Positions 5,411-11,872 of a stretch of 11,872 nt of DNA are shown in pieces. The stretch's first letter is position 1. Each line of letters starts with the position of its first letter. Origin of the DNA: an uncultured Bacteroidales bacterium (GTDB lineage Bacteria; Bacteroidota; Bacteroidia; Bacteroidales; Bacteroidaceae); the NCBI GenBank assembly GCA_902803195.1, contig CADCOX010000393.1:1-11872 (forward strand), written 5' to 3'. The notes below the pieces were generated by a model. The model had not been told where the DNA came from. It made no database searches and saw nothing but the letters and a program-made list of their open reading frames with translations. Position numbers and translations under genes: made by a program.

Positions 5411-7972
5411 TTAAAACTTGTAGTTTAGGTTGAGCATGAAGTTGAAGCCCTGAACGTAGTACTTCATCGGGTTCTTCTGGAAGTTGTAAGTGCGGATGGA
5501 TGTCTTCTCGCCCGTTGTTTGGTCGGTGGTATAGCTGGAACGGCTCTGTTCGAAGCCACCGCTGACGAACTTGCGGTTGTTCAGGATGTTGGTGAGCATG
5601 AGGTTGACGCTGAGCGGGTGATGAGCTACACGGAATTGATGTCCGATACTACCGTCGAGCATGAAACCTCCGTGCCCCTTCGTCTGCTCGGGGACGATGA
5701 GCGAACCGTCGTTGTCGACAGCTCCCGAACGGATAAGCGTGCTCTGATAGCGCAGCGAGGGAGAGTAGGAGAGATAGATGCGGTCGTAGTAGTTGCCCTT
5801 GAGGTTTAGGTACCAGCCTTTGATGCTATAGTTCAGGCCGATGCTTCCCACGGTGAGGGGCGTGCTTGCCTCGCGCATACCTTTATTATAAAGGACGTCC
5901 TTCGTGACGGTGCCTTGGGTGGAGAGCAAGTAGCTGACGTCGGTGTTCTTCGTGTACTTGGCGTCGGCCATCGAACCGATGAGGTCGAGGGTGAGGCCTG
6001 TGGCTACGTTGAACCGGATACCTAGTTCAACACCATAGAAGTTCTTCTCGACACCCGTCATGCTGACGTAGGTGAACGAGTTGACATCGTCGTAGTAGTA
6101 GTTTTGCCATTCGTTCATGCGTGTACCGTGGTTGAAGTAGGCAGTCAGGTTGGCGCGCATCCAACTCGTGGCGACAGCATAACCGAGTTCAGCGCTAACC
6201 ATGTGCTCCACTTTTAGTCCCTCGATGAAGTTATTGTTCATCTCGGCAGCCTGAAAAGCCGAACCACCGAAGGAACTGAAAGCAGTAGGTGCATAGGTCA
6301 TATAACCAACGCCGAGGCCGATGACGTTACCTTTACCGAGGTTGATGTTCGAGCCTATCTTAAAGCCTCCGTCGAGGAAACGTGCTGTGCCACTCTTTCC
6401 ATAGGAATTGTCGGCGAAGAGTCCATTGCGCATCTTACCGTCGCGCCACATCTGTGTGCCGCCAATCTTGCCGCTGATGAAGCTGTGGCTGATGCCGTAA
6501 TCGTAGACATATTGTGCCCAAGCCGTAGCCTTCTGTACAACGATGTTGAAGTCGTAGCCGAAACGATCGCCCTTGGTGACAGTTCCTCCAGGGTTATTGA
6601 GGTCATACTGAACACGTGGGTCGCTACCAGCGTAAGTGCCAATGGCATAGTTGTTGACGTTGTGGAGATATTCAGCACCCATCATGTCATCGATGGTCTG
6701 GTAGTGCATGCCCGTGTTCGAAGCCAGCTGAAGGCCGCCTTGTAGCTTGGCATAGCGATTGATGGTCCAGTTGAGGGTTGAACCGAGATTGATGGACAGC
6801 TGGTCGTTGTGGCGAGCCGTGACGTAGTAAGCTGCATCACCCTTGACGGCATTCATCTGTTGGTTAGCGTAGTAGAGGCGGTCCCATTGGATCTGTCGGT
6901 TAGCCTTTGCGGCTGTCCAGTAGTCGTAGCTCTCTTGCCAAGCTGCTACATCGTTGTTCGAGCCATCGGTGAGTCCCCAGACATCGAAGTTGTACGATGG
7001 GAAGTTCTTCCAATAGTCGGGCTTCGGATTCTGCGAGTTGTTGTATTGGAGTCGCGTACCACTATACATGGCGTATTTACCGTAGAGCGACGTCGTCAGC
7101 TTCAGACGGTCGTTGATGTCGTAGTCCCAAGTCAACAGGAGTGAGGGCTCGTAGTTGTGAACAACGCGCGAATTACGCTTCTTGCCGTCCTGATAACCCC
7201 AGTTGGGATTGTAGAGGTAGTTGTTGGCCAACCAATAGGCCTCGTCGGTGGATGCTCCCTGCTGAGCGCGCTCAGTCGGGTTGCCCCAAGTGGCGATGTT
7301 CAGGCTGTGGTGCTCGCCCCATTTCTTCTGCAGCGAAAGGAAGTAGGCCAAAGAGTTGTAGAAAGTACCTTCGACGTTGGCCGTGTTCATGTCGGCCCAG
7401 CGATAGCCGACGGTGCCGAAGAAGGCCCATCCGCGTTCGTTCAGGCCTGTGCCGTAGGTGTACATGGCACGAGCCGTGTAGTTGCGGTTGAGCGCTGAAA
7501 GGGTCACCTTGTGGCCTGCAGCATAGTTGCTGGCTCGGAAGTTGTAATCGTTGGAGCCTCCGAGGGCCGCCATGCTGAAGGTGTTCGACTCGAAAGGTGA
7601 AGCGTAGTCGATGTTGCGCGTAGCATCGTTCATACCTCCGACGGTAGAGTAGCTGAATCGCCCGTTCTCAGCCGAGTTGACGTTGACGCCGTTCATGTAG
7701 ATGTCGTTGTACTTCTGGTCCAATGCGCGGAACTTGAAGCGCAACGGGCTGAACAGGTAGCCTACGTTGCTCGTGTACATGTTCGTGCTTGAGTTAATCT
7801 GGATGACGTCTTGCGTCACGTCGGCATCATCGTCCAGCTGCGATTCGGTAAAGATGAACGAGTTAGCCTCGTCCTTGATTGCCTTTTCCGTCTCGCTTGT
7901 CGTTGGCTCTTGAGCCCATCCTTGCAGAGCAAGGAGAAGCAATACAACTGAGGGTAAAAGTCTTTTTCTCAT
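5411..7972 (-). CDS. TonB-dependent outer-membrane receptor
   Basis: A predicted 853-residue outer-membrane transporter that would import a ligand using TonB energy. The start chosen is the ATG at 7972, which gives the signal peptide MRKRLLPSVVLLLLALQGWA; the upstream ATG would prefix 11 residues to it. There is no N-terminal carboxypeptidase-like domain. A plug region is seen at about 45-150 (PLRFKFRALDQKYNDIYMNG, then GGMNDATRNI). The rest is rich in alternating aromatic and polar strands typical of the 22-strand barrel, and it ends in NYKF with the terminal Phe used for outer-membrane assembly. It is the first gene of the minus-strand cluster, followed by two lipoproteins and a nuclease. 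No SusD gene is present. Cargo cannot be read from the sequence; nucleic-acid fragments are the contextual guess. Confidence 0.88.
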   Translation of the reverse strand: MRKRLLPSVVLLLLALQGWAQEPTTSETEKAIKDEANSFIFTESQLDDDADVTQDVIQINSSTNMYTSNVGYLFSPLRFKFRALDQKYNDIYMNGVNVNSAENGRFSYSTVGGMNDATRNIDYASPFESNTFSMAALGGSNDYNFRASNYAAGHKVTLSALNRNYTARAMYTYGTGLNERGWAFFGTVGYRWADMNTANVEGTFYNSLAYFLSLQKKWGEHHSLNIATWGNPTERAQQGASTDEAYWLANNYLYNPNWGYQDGKKRNSRVVHNYEPSLLLTWDYDINDRLKLTTSLYGKYAMYSGTRLQYNNSQNPKPDYWKNFPSYNFDVWGLTDGSNNDVAAWQESYDYWTAAKANRQIQWDRLYYANQQMNAVKGDAAYYVTARHNDQLSINLGSTLNWTINRYAKLQGGLQLASNTGMHYQTIDDMMGAEYLHNVNNYAIGTYAGSDPRVQYDLNNPGGTVTKGDRFGYDFNIVVQKATAWAQYVYDYGISHSFISGKIGGTQMWRDGKMRNGLFADNSYGKSGTARFLDGGFKIGSNINLGKGNVIGLGVGYMTYAPTAFSSFGGSAFQAAEMNNNFIEGLKVEHMVSAELGYAVATSWMRANLTAYFNHGTRMNEWQNYYYDDVNSFTYVSMTGVEKNFYGVELGIRFNVATGLTLDLIGSMADAKYTKNTDVSYLLSTQGTVTKDVLYNKGMREASTPLTVGSIGLNYSIKGWYLNLKGNYYDRIYLSYSPSLRYQSTLIRSGAVDNDGSLIVPEQTKGHGGFMLDGSIGHQFRVAHHPLSVNLMLTNILNNRKFVSGGFEQSRSSYTTDQTTGEKTSIRTYNFQKNPMKYYVQGFNFMLNLNYKF

Positions 7973-8155
7973 TGGTAAAGTAATGAAAAGATATATTTTC
8001 GCCACAAAGAAAACAAAAATATTCCGTATGTAGAAACAAATATCTTTTTTTTTTCTTTTTCGTGAAAAAAAGTCGTCTTTTTGTGAATCATATCATAAAA
8101 AGAATTATCTTTGCAGCCTGAACAGCATAGTGAAACATCAAAATCTTCGATTGAT
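7973..8155. promoter_or_regulatory. Divergent promoter region between receptor and EEP gene
   Basis: An AT-rich 183-bp spacer serves two divergent genes. It holds a long T-rich tract (about 8042-8060) and small A/T inverted repeats (TTTTTC-GT-GAAAAA at 8056-8069; AAAAAG-TCGT-CTTTTT at 8067-8082). Facing the receptor, a candidate -7 box TATTTTTG lies at 8021-8014 (minus) with TTTG at 8040-8037, 15 bases apart, which is short of the usual spacing. A shared regulator for both sides is possible but not shown. Confidence 0.45.
8080..8113 (+). promoter_or_regulatory. Bacteroidetes-type promoter of the EEP gene
   Basis: TTTG (8080-8083) and TATCTTTG (8106-8113) are 22 bases apart and match the -33 TTTG and -7 TAnnTTTG elements of the Bacteroidetes primary sigma factor. 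Transcription would start near 8120, leaving a leader of roughly 35 bases before the ATG at 8156. The box also overlaps a TTG at 8111, so that TTG is not the start codon. Confidence 0.75.
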
Positions 8156-9193
8156 ATGCGTAAATCACTTTACCTCATGGCGTGTCTGGCTTTGTTCAGC
8201 CTGACCGCAGTGGCTCAGAATGGGCGCGTCGGCATGTATGCCATCGGCTTCTACAACTTGGAGAATCTTTTTGATACACAGCACGATGTGAATAAGAACG
8301 ACTACGAGTATCTGCCCGATGGAGCTAACAAATGGACCCAAATGAAGTATCAGCAAAAGCTGAAGAATATGGCTCAGGTGCTTGGTGAAATGGGCACTGA
8401 CCGTATCCGCACGGGTTGCGCCATTATAGGTGTCAGCGAGGTGGAGAACGCACGATGCCTCACCGACCTCTGTGCACAAGGAGCACTCGGCCGACGTGGC
8501 TTCAAGTTCTGTCACATAGAAGGTCCTGACAATCGTGGCGTTGACTGCGGTCTCCTCTACAATCCTCAGTTCTTCAAGCCTGCAAAGGTGTGGCTGCAAC
8601 CCTATGTGCTCAAGGATCGCGACGCTCGTCCTACGCGCGGTTTCCTTTCGGTTCAAGGTACTCTCGCCGGCGACAGTATCACAGTCATCGTCTGCCACTG
8701 GCCAAGTCGTTTCAGTGGTGCTCCCGCCCGCAACTGGGCTGGCGAGCAAGTCAAGGCCGAGAAGGACAGTATCTTGCGCAAGAATCCACGCATGAAAATC
8801 CTTGTGATGGGCGATATGAACGACGACCCGTTCAGCCCCTCCATGGCGCGTTATCTCGGCGCTCGGCGAAAGATGGCCGATGTCAAGGCTGTGACCGATA
8901 TGTACAATCCCTGGTGGCAGATCCTTCTTGACGGCAAAGGCACTCTCCGCTACGATGGCAAGTGGAATCTCTTCGACCAGATTGTCATGACGCAGAACTG
9001 CATCACGGGTGTGCCCAATAAGAATTACTCATCGCTCACTTTCTACAAGGCTGAGATCTTCAAGCGCGACTATCTGCTGCAGGAGAGCGGTAAATATAAA
9101 GGTAATCCCAAGCGCACCCACGCGAGTGGCGTCTGGATGAATGGCTACAGCGACCACCTGCCTGTCGTCACCTACTTCGTGCGCAACATGTGA
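8156..9193 (+). CDS. Secreted endonuclease/exonuclease/phosphatase (EEP) family protein
   Basis: A 345-residue predicted metal-dependent phosphodiesterase. The ATG at 8156 gives a clean signal peptide (MRKSLYLMACLALFSLTAVA/Q, cleavage about residue 20); an alternative TTG at 8111 lies inside the promoter. The EEP active-site motifs appear in order: YNLENLFD (33-40, Asn34), VSEVEN (93-98, Glu95), DNRGVD (125-130), CHWPSR (180-185, His181), GDMNDDP (219-225, Asp220 and Asn222), LFDQI (272-276), and SDHLPV (332-337, Asp333 and His334). All catalytic positions are present, so it should be active. The family cuts DNA, RNA, nucleotides or phospholipid/phosphoester substrates; with a NUC1 nuclease nearby, nucleic acid is likeliest. 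It is transcribed away from the receptor cluster and has its own promoter. Confidence 0.9.
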   Translation: MRKSLYLMACLALFSLTAVAQNGRVGMYAIGFYNLENLFDTQHDVNKNDYEYLPDGANKWTQMKYQQKLKNMAQVLGEMGTDRIRTGCAIIGVSEVENARCLTDLCAQGALGRRGFKFCHIEGPDNRGVDCGLLYNPQFFKPAKVWLQPYVLKDRDARPTRGFLSVQGTLAGDSITVIVCHWPSRFSGAPARNWAGEQVKAEKDSILRKNPRMKILVMGDMNDDPFSPSMARYLGARRKMADVKAVTDMYNPWWQILLDGKGTLRYDGKWNLFDQIVMTQNCITGVPNKNYSSLTFYKAEIFKRDYLLQESGKYKGNPKRTHASGVWMNGYSDHLPVVTYFVRNM

Positions 9194-9283
9194 TTGACAC
9201 GTCGGTGTAGCAAAACGGGGCTTTCTATGGTGCTGAACGCTTAAAAAACGTTGCATTATACCGGCCGTTTCGTAATTTTTGAC

Positions 9284-9291
9284 TATCTTTG
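9284..9291 (+). promoter_or_regulatory. -7 box of the aldolase promoter
   Basis: TATCTTTG matches TAnnTTTG exactly. No good TTTG is seen 19-22 bases upstream, so the -33 element is weak; the nearest TTG is at 9251. The inferred leader is about 60 bases, AT-rich, with no evident riboswitch. Confidence 0.65.
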
Positions 9292-9358
9292 CACGTCCCA
9301 AAAAGAAATATTCGATAATCAATCGTAAAATAGTAAATCATTTAATTATTCAACCACA

Positions 9359-10357
9359 ATGACAAGTTACAAAGAACTGGGTCTTGTTAACACCCGCGAA
9401 ATGTTCAAGAAGGCTGTCGCTGGCGGCTATGCCATCCCTGCCTTCAACTTCAACACCCTCGAGCAGATGCAGGCTATCGTGCAGGCTGCCGTGGAAACCA
9501 AGTCTCCCGTTATCATGCAGGTCAGCAAGGGTGCTCGCAACTATGCTAACGGCACCATCCTCCGCTATATGGCACAGGGTGCTGTAGAGTATGCCAAGGA
9601 GCTCGGTTGCCCGAATCCTCAGATTGTCCTTCACCTTGACCATGGCGACAGCTTCGAACTCTGCAAGGAGTGCATCGACAACGGTTTCTCAAGCGTGATG
9701 TTCGATGGTAGCTCACTTCCTTATGAGGAGAATATCGCCATCACCAAGAAGGTCGTTGAATATGCTCACGCTCACGATGTTACTGTCGAAGCTGAGCTTG
9801 GCGTGCTCGCCGGCGTGGAGGACGAGGTCAGCAGCGCTGTCAGCCACTATACGAAGCCCGAAGAGGTCATTGACTTCTCCACTCGCAGCGGTTGCGATAG
9901 CCTCGCTATCTCCATCGGTACCAGCCATGGCGCATACAAGTTCACTCCCGAGCAGTGCACACGCGACCCGAAGACCGGCAAGCTCGTTCCTCCTCCCCTT
10001 GCTTTCGACATCCTCCATGCTATCGAGGAGAAACTCCCCGGCTTCCCCATCGTGCTCCACGGCTCCAGCTCCGTTCCTCAGGACGAGGTCGACACCATCA
10101 ACAAGTATGGCGGTAAGTTGCCCGATGCAGTAGGTATCCCCGAGGAGCAGCTTCGCGAGGCTTCCAAGAGCGCCGTCTGCAAGATCAACATCGACTCCGA
10201 CAGCCGTCTGGCCATGACCGCTGCCATCCGCAAGTATCTCGCTGAGAACCCCAGCCACTTCGATCCTCGTCAGTATCTGAAGCCCGCTCGTGAGAACATG
10301 AAGAAGATGTACATCCACAAGATTGTGGACGTGCTCGGCAGCAACGATAAGCTCTAA
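9359..10357 (+). CDS. fba: Class II fructose-bisphosphate aldolase
   Basis: A zinc-dependent cytoplasmic aldolase of 332 residues that interconverts fructose 1,6-bisphosphate with dihydroxyacetone phosphate and glyceraldehyde 3-phosphate in glycolysis and gluconeogenesis. The class II motifs are intact: AFNFNT (28-33), HLDHGD (92-97, catalytic Asp94 and zinc His95), VEAELG (143-148, Glu146), GTSHGAYKF (187-195, zinc His190), LHGSS (233-237, zinc His234) and KINIDSDSR (275-283, phosphate and substrate contacts). Strong use of C-ending codons (AAC, GAC, ATC, CTC) suggests high expression. It is monocistronic: its own -7 box lies upstream and an intrinsic terminator follows. It has no evident functional link to the envelope genes on either side. 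Confidence 0.97.
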   Translation: MTSYKELGLVNTREMFKKAVAGGYAIPAFNFNTLEQMQAIVQAAVETKSPVIMQVSKGARNYANGTILRYMAQGAVEYAKELGCPNPQIVLHLDHGDSFELCKECIDNGFSSVMFDGSSLPYEENIAITKKVVEYAHAHDVTVEAELGVLAGVEDEVSSAVSHYTKPEEVIDFSTRSGCDSLAISIGTSHGAYKFTPEQCTRDPKTGKLVPPPLAFDILHAIEEKLPGFPIVLHGSSSVPQDEVDTINKYGGKLPDAVGIPEEQLREASKSAVCKINIDSDSRLAMTAAIRKYLAENPSHFDPRQYLKPARENMKKMYIHKIVDVLGSNDKL

Positions 10358-10387
10358 TCGAGAGTTTTCGGATAACAATCTAATTAT

Positions 10388-10425
10388 AGTCCTCGCTTTA
10401 TGCTATTGAAGCGAGGACTTTTGTT
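10388..10425 (+). terminator. Intrinsic terminator of the aldolase gene
   Basis: Perfect 11-bp arms AGTCCTCGCTT (10388-10398) and AAGCGAGGACT (10409-10419) enclose a 10-base loop and run into TTTTGTTT. It begins 30 bases after the aldolase stop codon. The T-tract touches the -7 box of the next gene. Confidence 0.9.
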
Positions 10426-10433
10426 TATCTTTG
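10426..10433 (+). promoter_or_regulatory. -7 box of the membrane-protein gene
   Basis: TATCTTTG matches TAnnTTTG and starts in the aldolase terminator's T-tract. A TTG (10406-10408) about 17 bases upstream could be a poor -33 element and would lie at the edge of the terminator loop. Transcription starting near 10440 would leave a leader of only about 12 bases. Confidence 0.6.
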
Positions 10434-10451
10434 CGGCAGGTTACTCAAGAT

Positions 10452-11765
10452 ATGTCTTCAGAATACTTTCGCAGACATTGGCGCACGGGATTAGTGCTGC
10501 TATTCGGGCTCGCAGTCTTCATCGTCTGCGCAGGACCATTGCGTCCCCTGCTGAATTATTACGAAGAGTGCCATCTCTTCCGTTGGACAACTGCCTATGT
10601 TCGCGAACAAGCCTCAGCGCCGGGAGGGTGGATGGAGTGGATCGTCTCCTTTGTCACTCAGTTCTTTTACGTCGGTTGGCTTGGAGCATTGGTAGTTGCA
10701 TTGTTATGTTTAGCTCTGCAATACGCGTGCTATTGGATATTCCGTCTCGTTCGCATCGGACGGCGATGGGCATTCCCGCTGAGTTTTCTGCCCGTCGTCT
10801 TGTGGTTCTCATTGGCTTTTGTCCCTTCGCGTTATCGCTCAGAGGCATCGTTTCGCCAGTCTGTTCTGTTTGACTATCTAGCACGTCGCGGCGATTGGGA
10901 GGCGTTGCTTCGTCAAGCCGAAGCCGACTCCTTGCTATCCGAGCATGCTCAGCAGAGTGCTAACTATGCGTTGGCGATGCGTGGACGCCTGGCCGATGAT
11001 TTGTTTGTTCTCAACCAACAAGGACCTGATGGTTTGTTGCTCGATAGGCGTCACACCGAGGCACTACCGCTGTTCGTGCTCAGCGACATCTTTTTCCGCC
11101 TTGGGTTAGTCAACGATGCCGAACGCTTGGCTTTCGAGGCAAAGCAATATTTCGCTGCGAATCAACGAAGTGGCCGCCTTTATCGTCGTTTGGCTGAAGT
11201 CAATCTTGTCAATGGCGACTCTGCCATCGCTGCCAAATATTTGAGTGTGCTGACTCCCACGCTTTTCTATCGGTCGTGGGCTCGGCAATGTAATGCAGTA
11301 CTGTCGGGTAGGGTTACTCTCGATAGTGGTCACTACTACAAGCAGCTCGAGCAATTTCGTTTGAAGAAAGTCGACCAGCTCTCTCCCGCTCTCTCCCTAC
11401 GCCTTCAGGCATTGGTGGAGGAGTGTCCCGATAATTGGCTTGCGGGCGATTATCTCGAGGCTTACGACCTGCTTCGTCTGGATCCAGAAAGGGTTCTGCA
11501 GGATGAACAACTGATTCAGCAAACTGGCAGAAGGCTTGCTCCCAAGGCCGTCCTCGAATGTATCGTTGGTGATTGGATCATGAAGCACCCCAATGACTCC
11601 TTTCCTGTACCCATCAGTCAGGAGGTCTTTGACCAGACTATGTTTTTCCTGCAAACCGCTGAGCAAACACGCGACATGATGCATCCTTCGCTTTGCCAGC
11701 CTCCGTATTCTCAATCTTACTGGCACTACTACGGCCAATCTCTGCAACGCCTTCAACGCCGATGA
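10452..11765 (+). CDS. Multi-pass inner-membrane protein with helical soluble tail (possibly DUF6057-like)
   Basis: A 437-residue protein of unknown function. The ATG at 10452 (MSSEYFRRHW) is preferred because the TTG at 10431 overlaps the promoter box. Three hydrophobic segments are visible: about 13-30 (GLVLLFGLAVFIVCAG), about 70-98 (QFFYVGWLGALVVALLCLAL), and about 107-124 (WAFPLSFLPVVLWFSLAF). The remaining 300 residues are soluble and alpha-helical, with helix-pair segments such as RRGDWEALLRQAEADS, LGLVNDAERLAFEAKQY and LAEVNLVNGDSAIAAKYLS that resemble TPR repeats. The architecture and the overlapping lipoprotein partner recall Bacteroidales DUF6057 proteins, but I offer that only as a guess. 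It is translationally coupled (ATGA overlap) to the downstream lipoprotein. Confidence 0.8.
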   Translation: MSSEYFRRHWRTGLVLLFGLAVFIVCAGPLRPLLNYYEECHLFRWTTAYVREQASAPGGWMEWIVSFVTQFFYVGWLGALVVALLCLALQYACYWIFRLVRIGRRWAFPLSFLPVVLWFSLAFVPSRYRSEASFRQSVLFDYLARRGDWEALLRQAEADSLLSEHAQQSANYALAMRGRLADDLFVLNQQGPDGLLLDRRHTEALPLFVLSDIFFRLGLVNDAERLAFEAKQYFAANQRSGRLYRRLAEVNLVNGDSAIAAKYLSVLTPTLFYRSWARQCNAVLSGRVTLDSGHYYKQLEQFRLKKVDQLSPALSLRLQALVEECPDNWLAGDYLEAYDLLRLDPERVLQDEQLIQQTGRRLAPKAVLECIVGDWIMKHPNDSFPVPISQEVFDQTMFFLQTAEQTRDMMHPSLCQPPYSQSYWHYYGQSLQRLQRR

Positions 11766-11872
11766 CCAAACGTCTCTACATCCTGATTCTTCCGCTTCTT
11801 CTGGTTGCATGCAACAATCGTCCTTCACATCCTGAAGTCGTGAGTGAATTGCCACCCATTCAGCCAGATTAT
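11762..11872 (+). CDS. Lipoprotein, N-terminal part only (runs off the window)
   Basis: The ATG at 11762 overlaps the previous stop codon in an ATGA arrangement. The 37 visible codons read MTKRLYILILPLLLVACNNR and then SELPPIQPDY. This is a lipoprotein signal peptide with lipobox LVAC (Cys17). The frame is open to the window edge. The short PPIQPDY segment after the signal recalls Bacteroidales periplasmic or surface beta-propeller lipoproteins that follow similar membrane proteins, but there is too little sequence to assign a family. Tight coupling implies joint function with the membrane protein. Confidence 0.75.
   Translation, partial: MTKRLYILILPLLLVACNNRPSHPEVVSELPPIQPDY

Noticed and set aside
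7141..7498. Two overlapping plus-strand frames opposite the receptor gene
   Set aside because: They are antisense shadows of a strongly supported receptor reading frame and have no signals of their own.
9713..10378. 221-codon minus-strand frame opposite the aldolase gene
   Set aside because: It is a shadow caused by the strong codon bias of the aldolase gene; its translation has no recognisable domain.

Overview
The window looks like chromosomal DNA of a Bacteroidales bacterium, probably Prevotella or a close relative. The evidence is TAnnTTTG-type -7 promoter boxes (three copies of TATCTTTG upstream of plus-strand genes), a TonB-dependent receptor followed by DUF5689-type and choice-of-anchor-type lipoproteins, lipoproteins with a lipobox Cys followed by acidic residues, and the near absence of Shine-Dalgarno sites. 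The genus is inference.

Layout. Positions 1-1160 are almost gene-free: several hairpins (149-226), a short coding-like remnant on the minus strand (280-456), a perfect 26-bp palindrome followed by four 21-22-bp tandem repeats (752-864), an AT-rich inverted repeat (966-1065), and a strong terminator (1065-1117) for the gene entering from the right. Positions 1162-7972 hold four minus-strand genes, read from right to left: a TonB-dependent receptor with signal peptide (5411-7972), a DUF5689-type lipoprotein (4508-5362), a 784-residue multidomain lipoprotein with three OB-like modules (2124-4478), and a lipoprotein nuclease of the NUC1 (DNA/RNA non-specific endonuclease) family (1162-2061). A perfect GC hairpin separates the last two. 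Diverging from the receptor on the plus strand is a secreted endonuclease/exonuclease/phosphatase (EEP) family protein (8156-9193). Next come class II fructose-bisphosphate aldolase (9359-10357) with a clear terminator, a three-helix inner-membrane protein with a long soluble tail (10452-11765), and, overlapping it by ATGA, the start of another lipoprotein cut by the window end (11762-11872).

How the genes may work together. Genes from 1162 to 9193 all encode exported proteins. They comprise two predicted phosphodiesterases or nucleases of unrelated families, two lipoproteins with OB-like domains (a fold often used to bind nucleic acid), and an outer-membrane transporter. A plausible reading is a surface system that captures and cuts extracellular nucleic acid and imports the pieces, arranged like a Sus system but without a SusD. 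This is inferred from domains and gene order; no substrate can be read from the sequence. The aldolase is ordinary glycolysis/gluconeogenesis, and the final gene pair is a separate envelope unit of unknown function.
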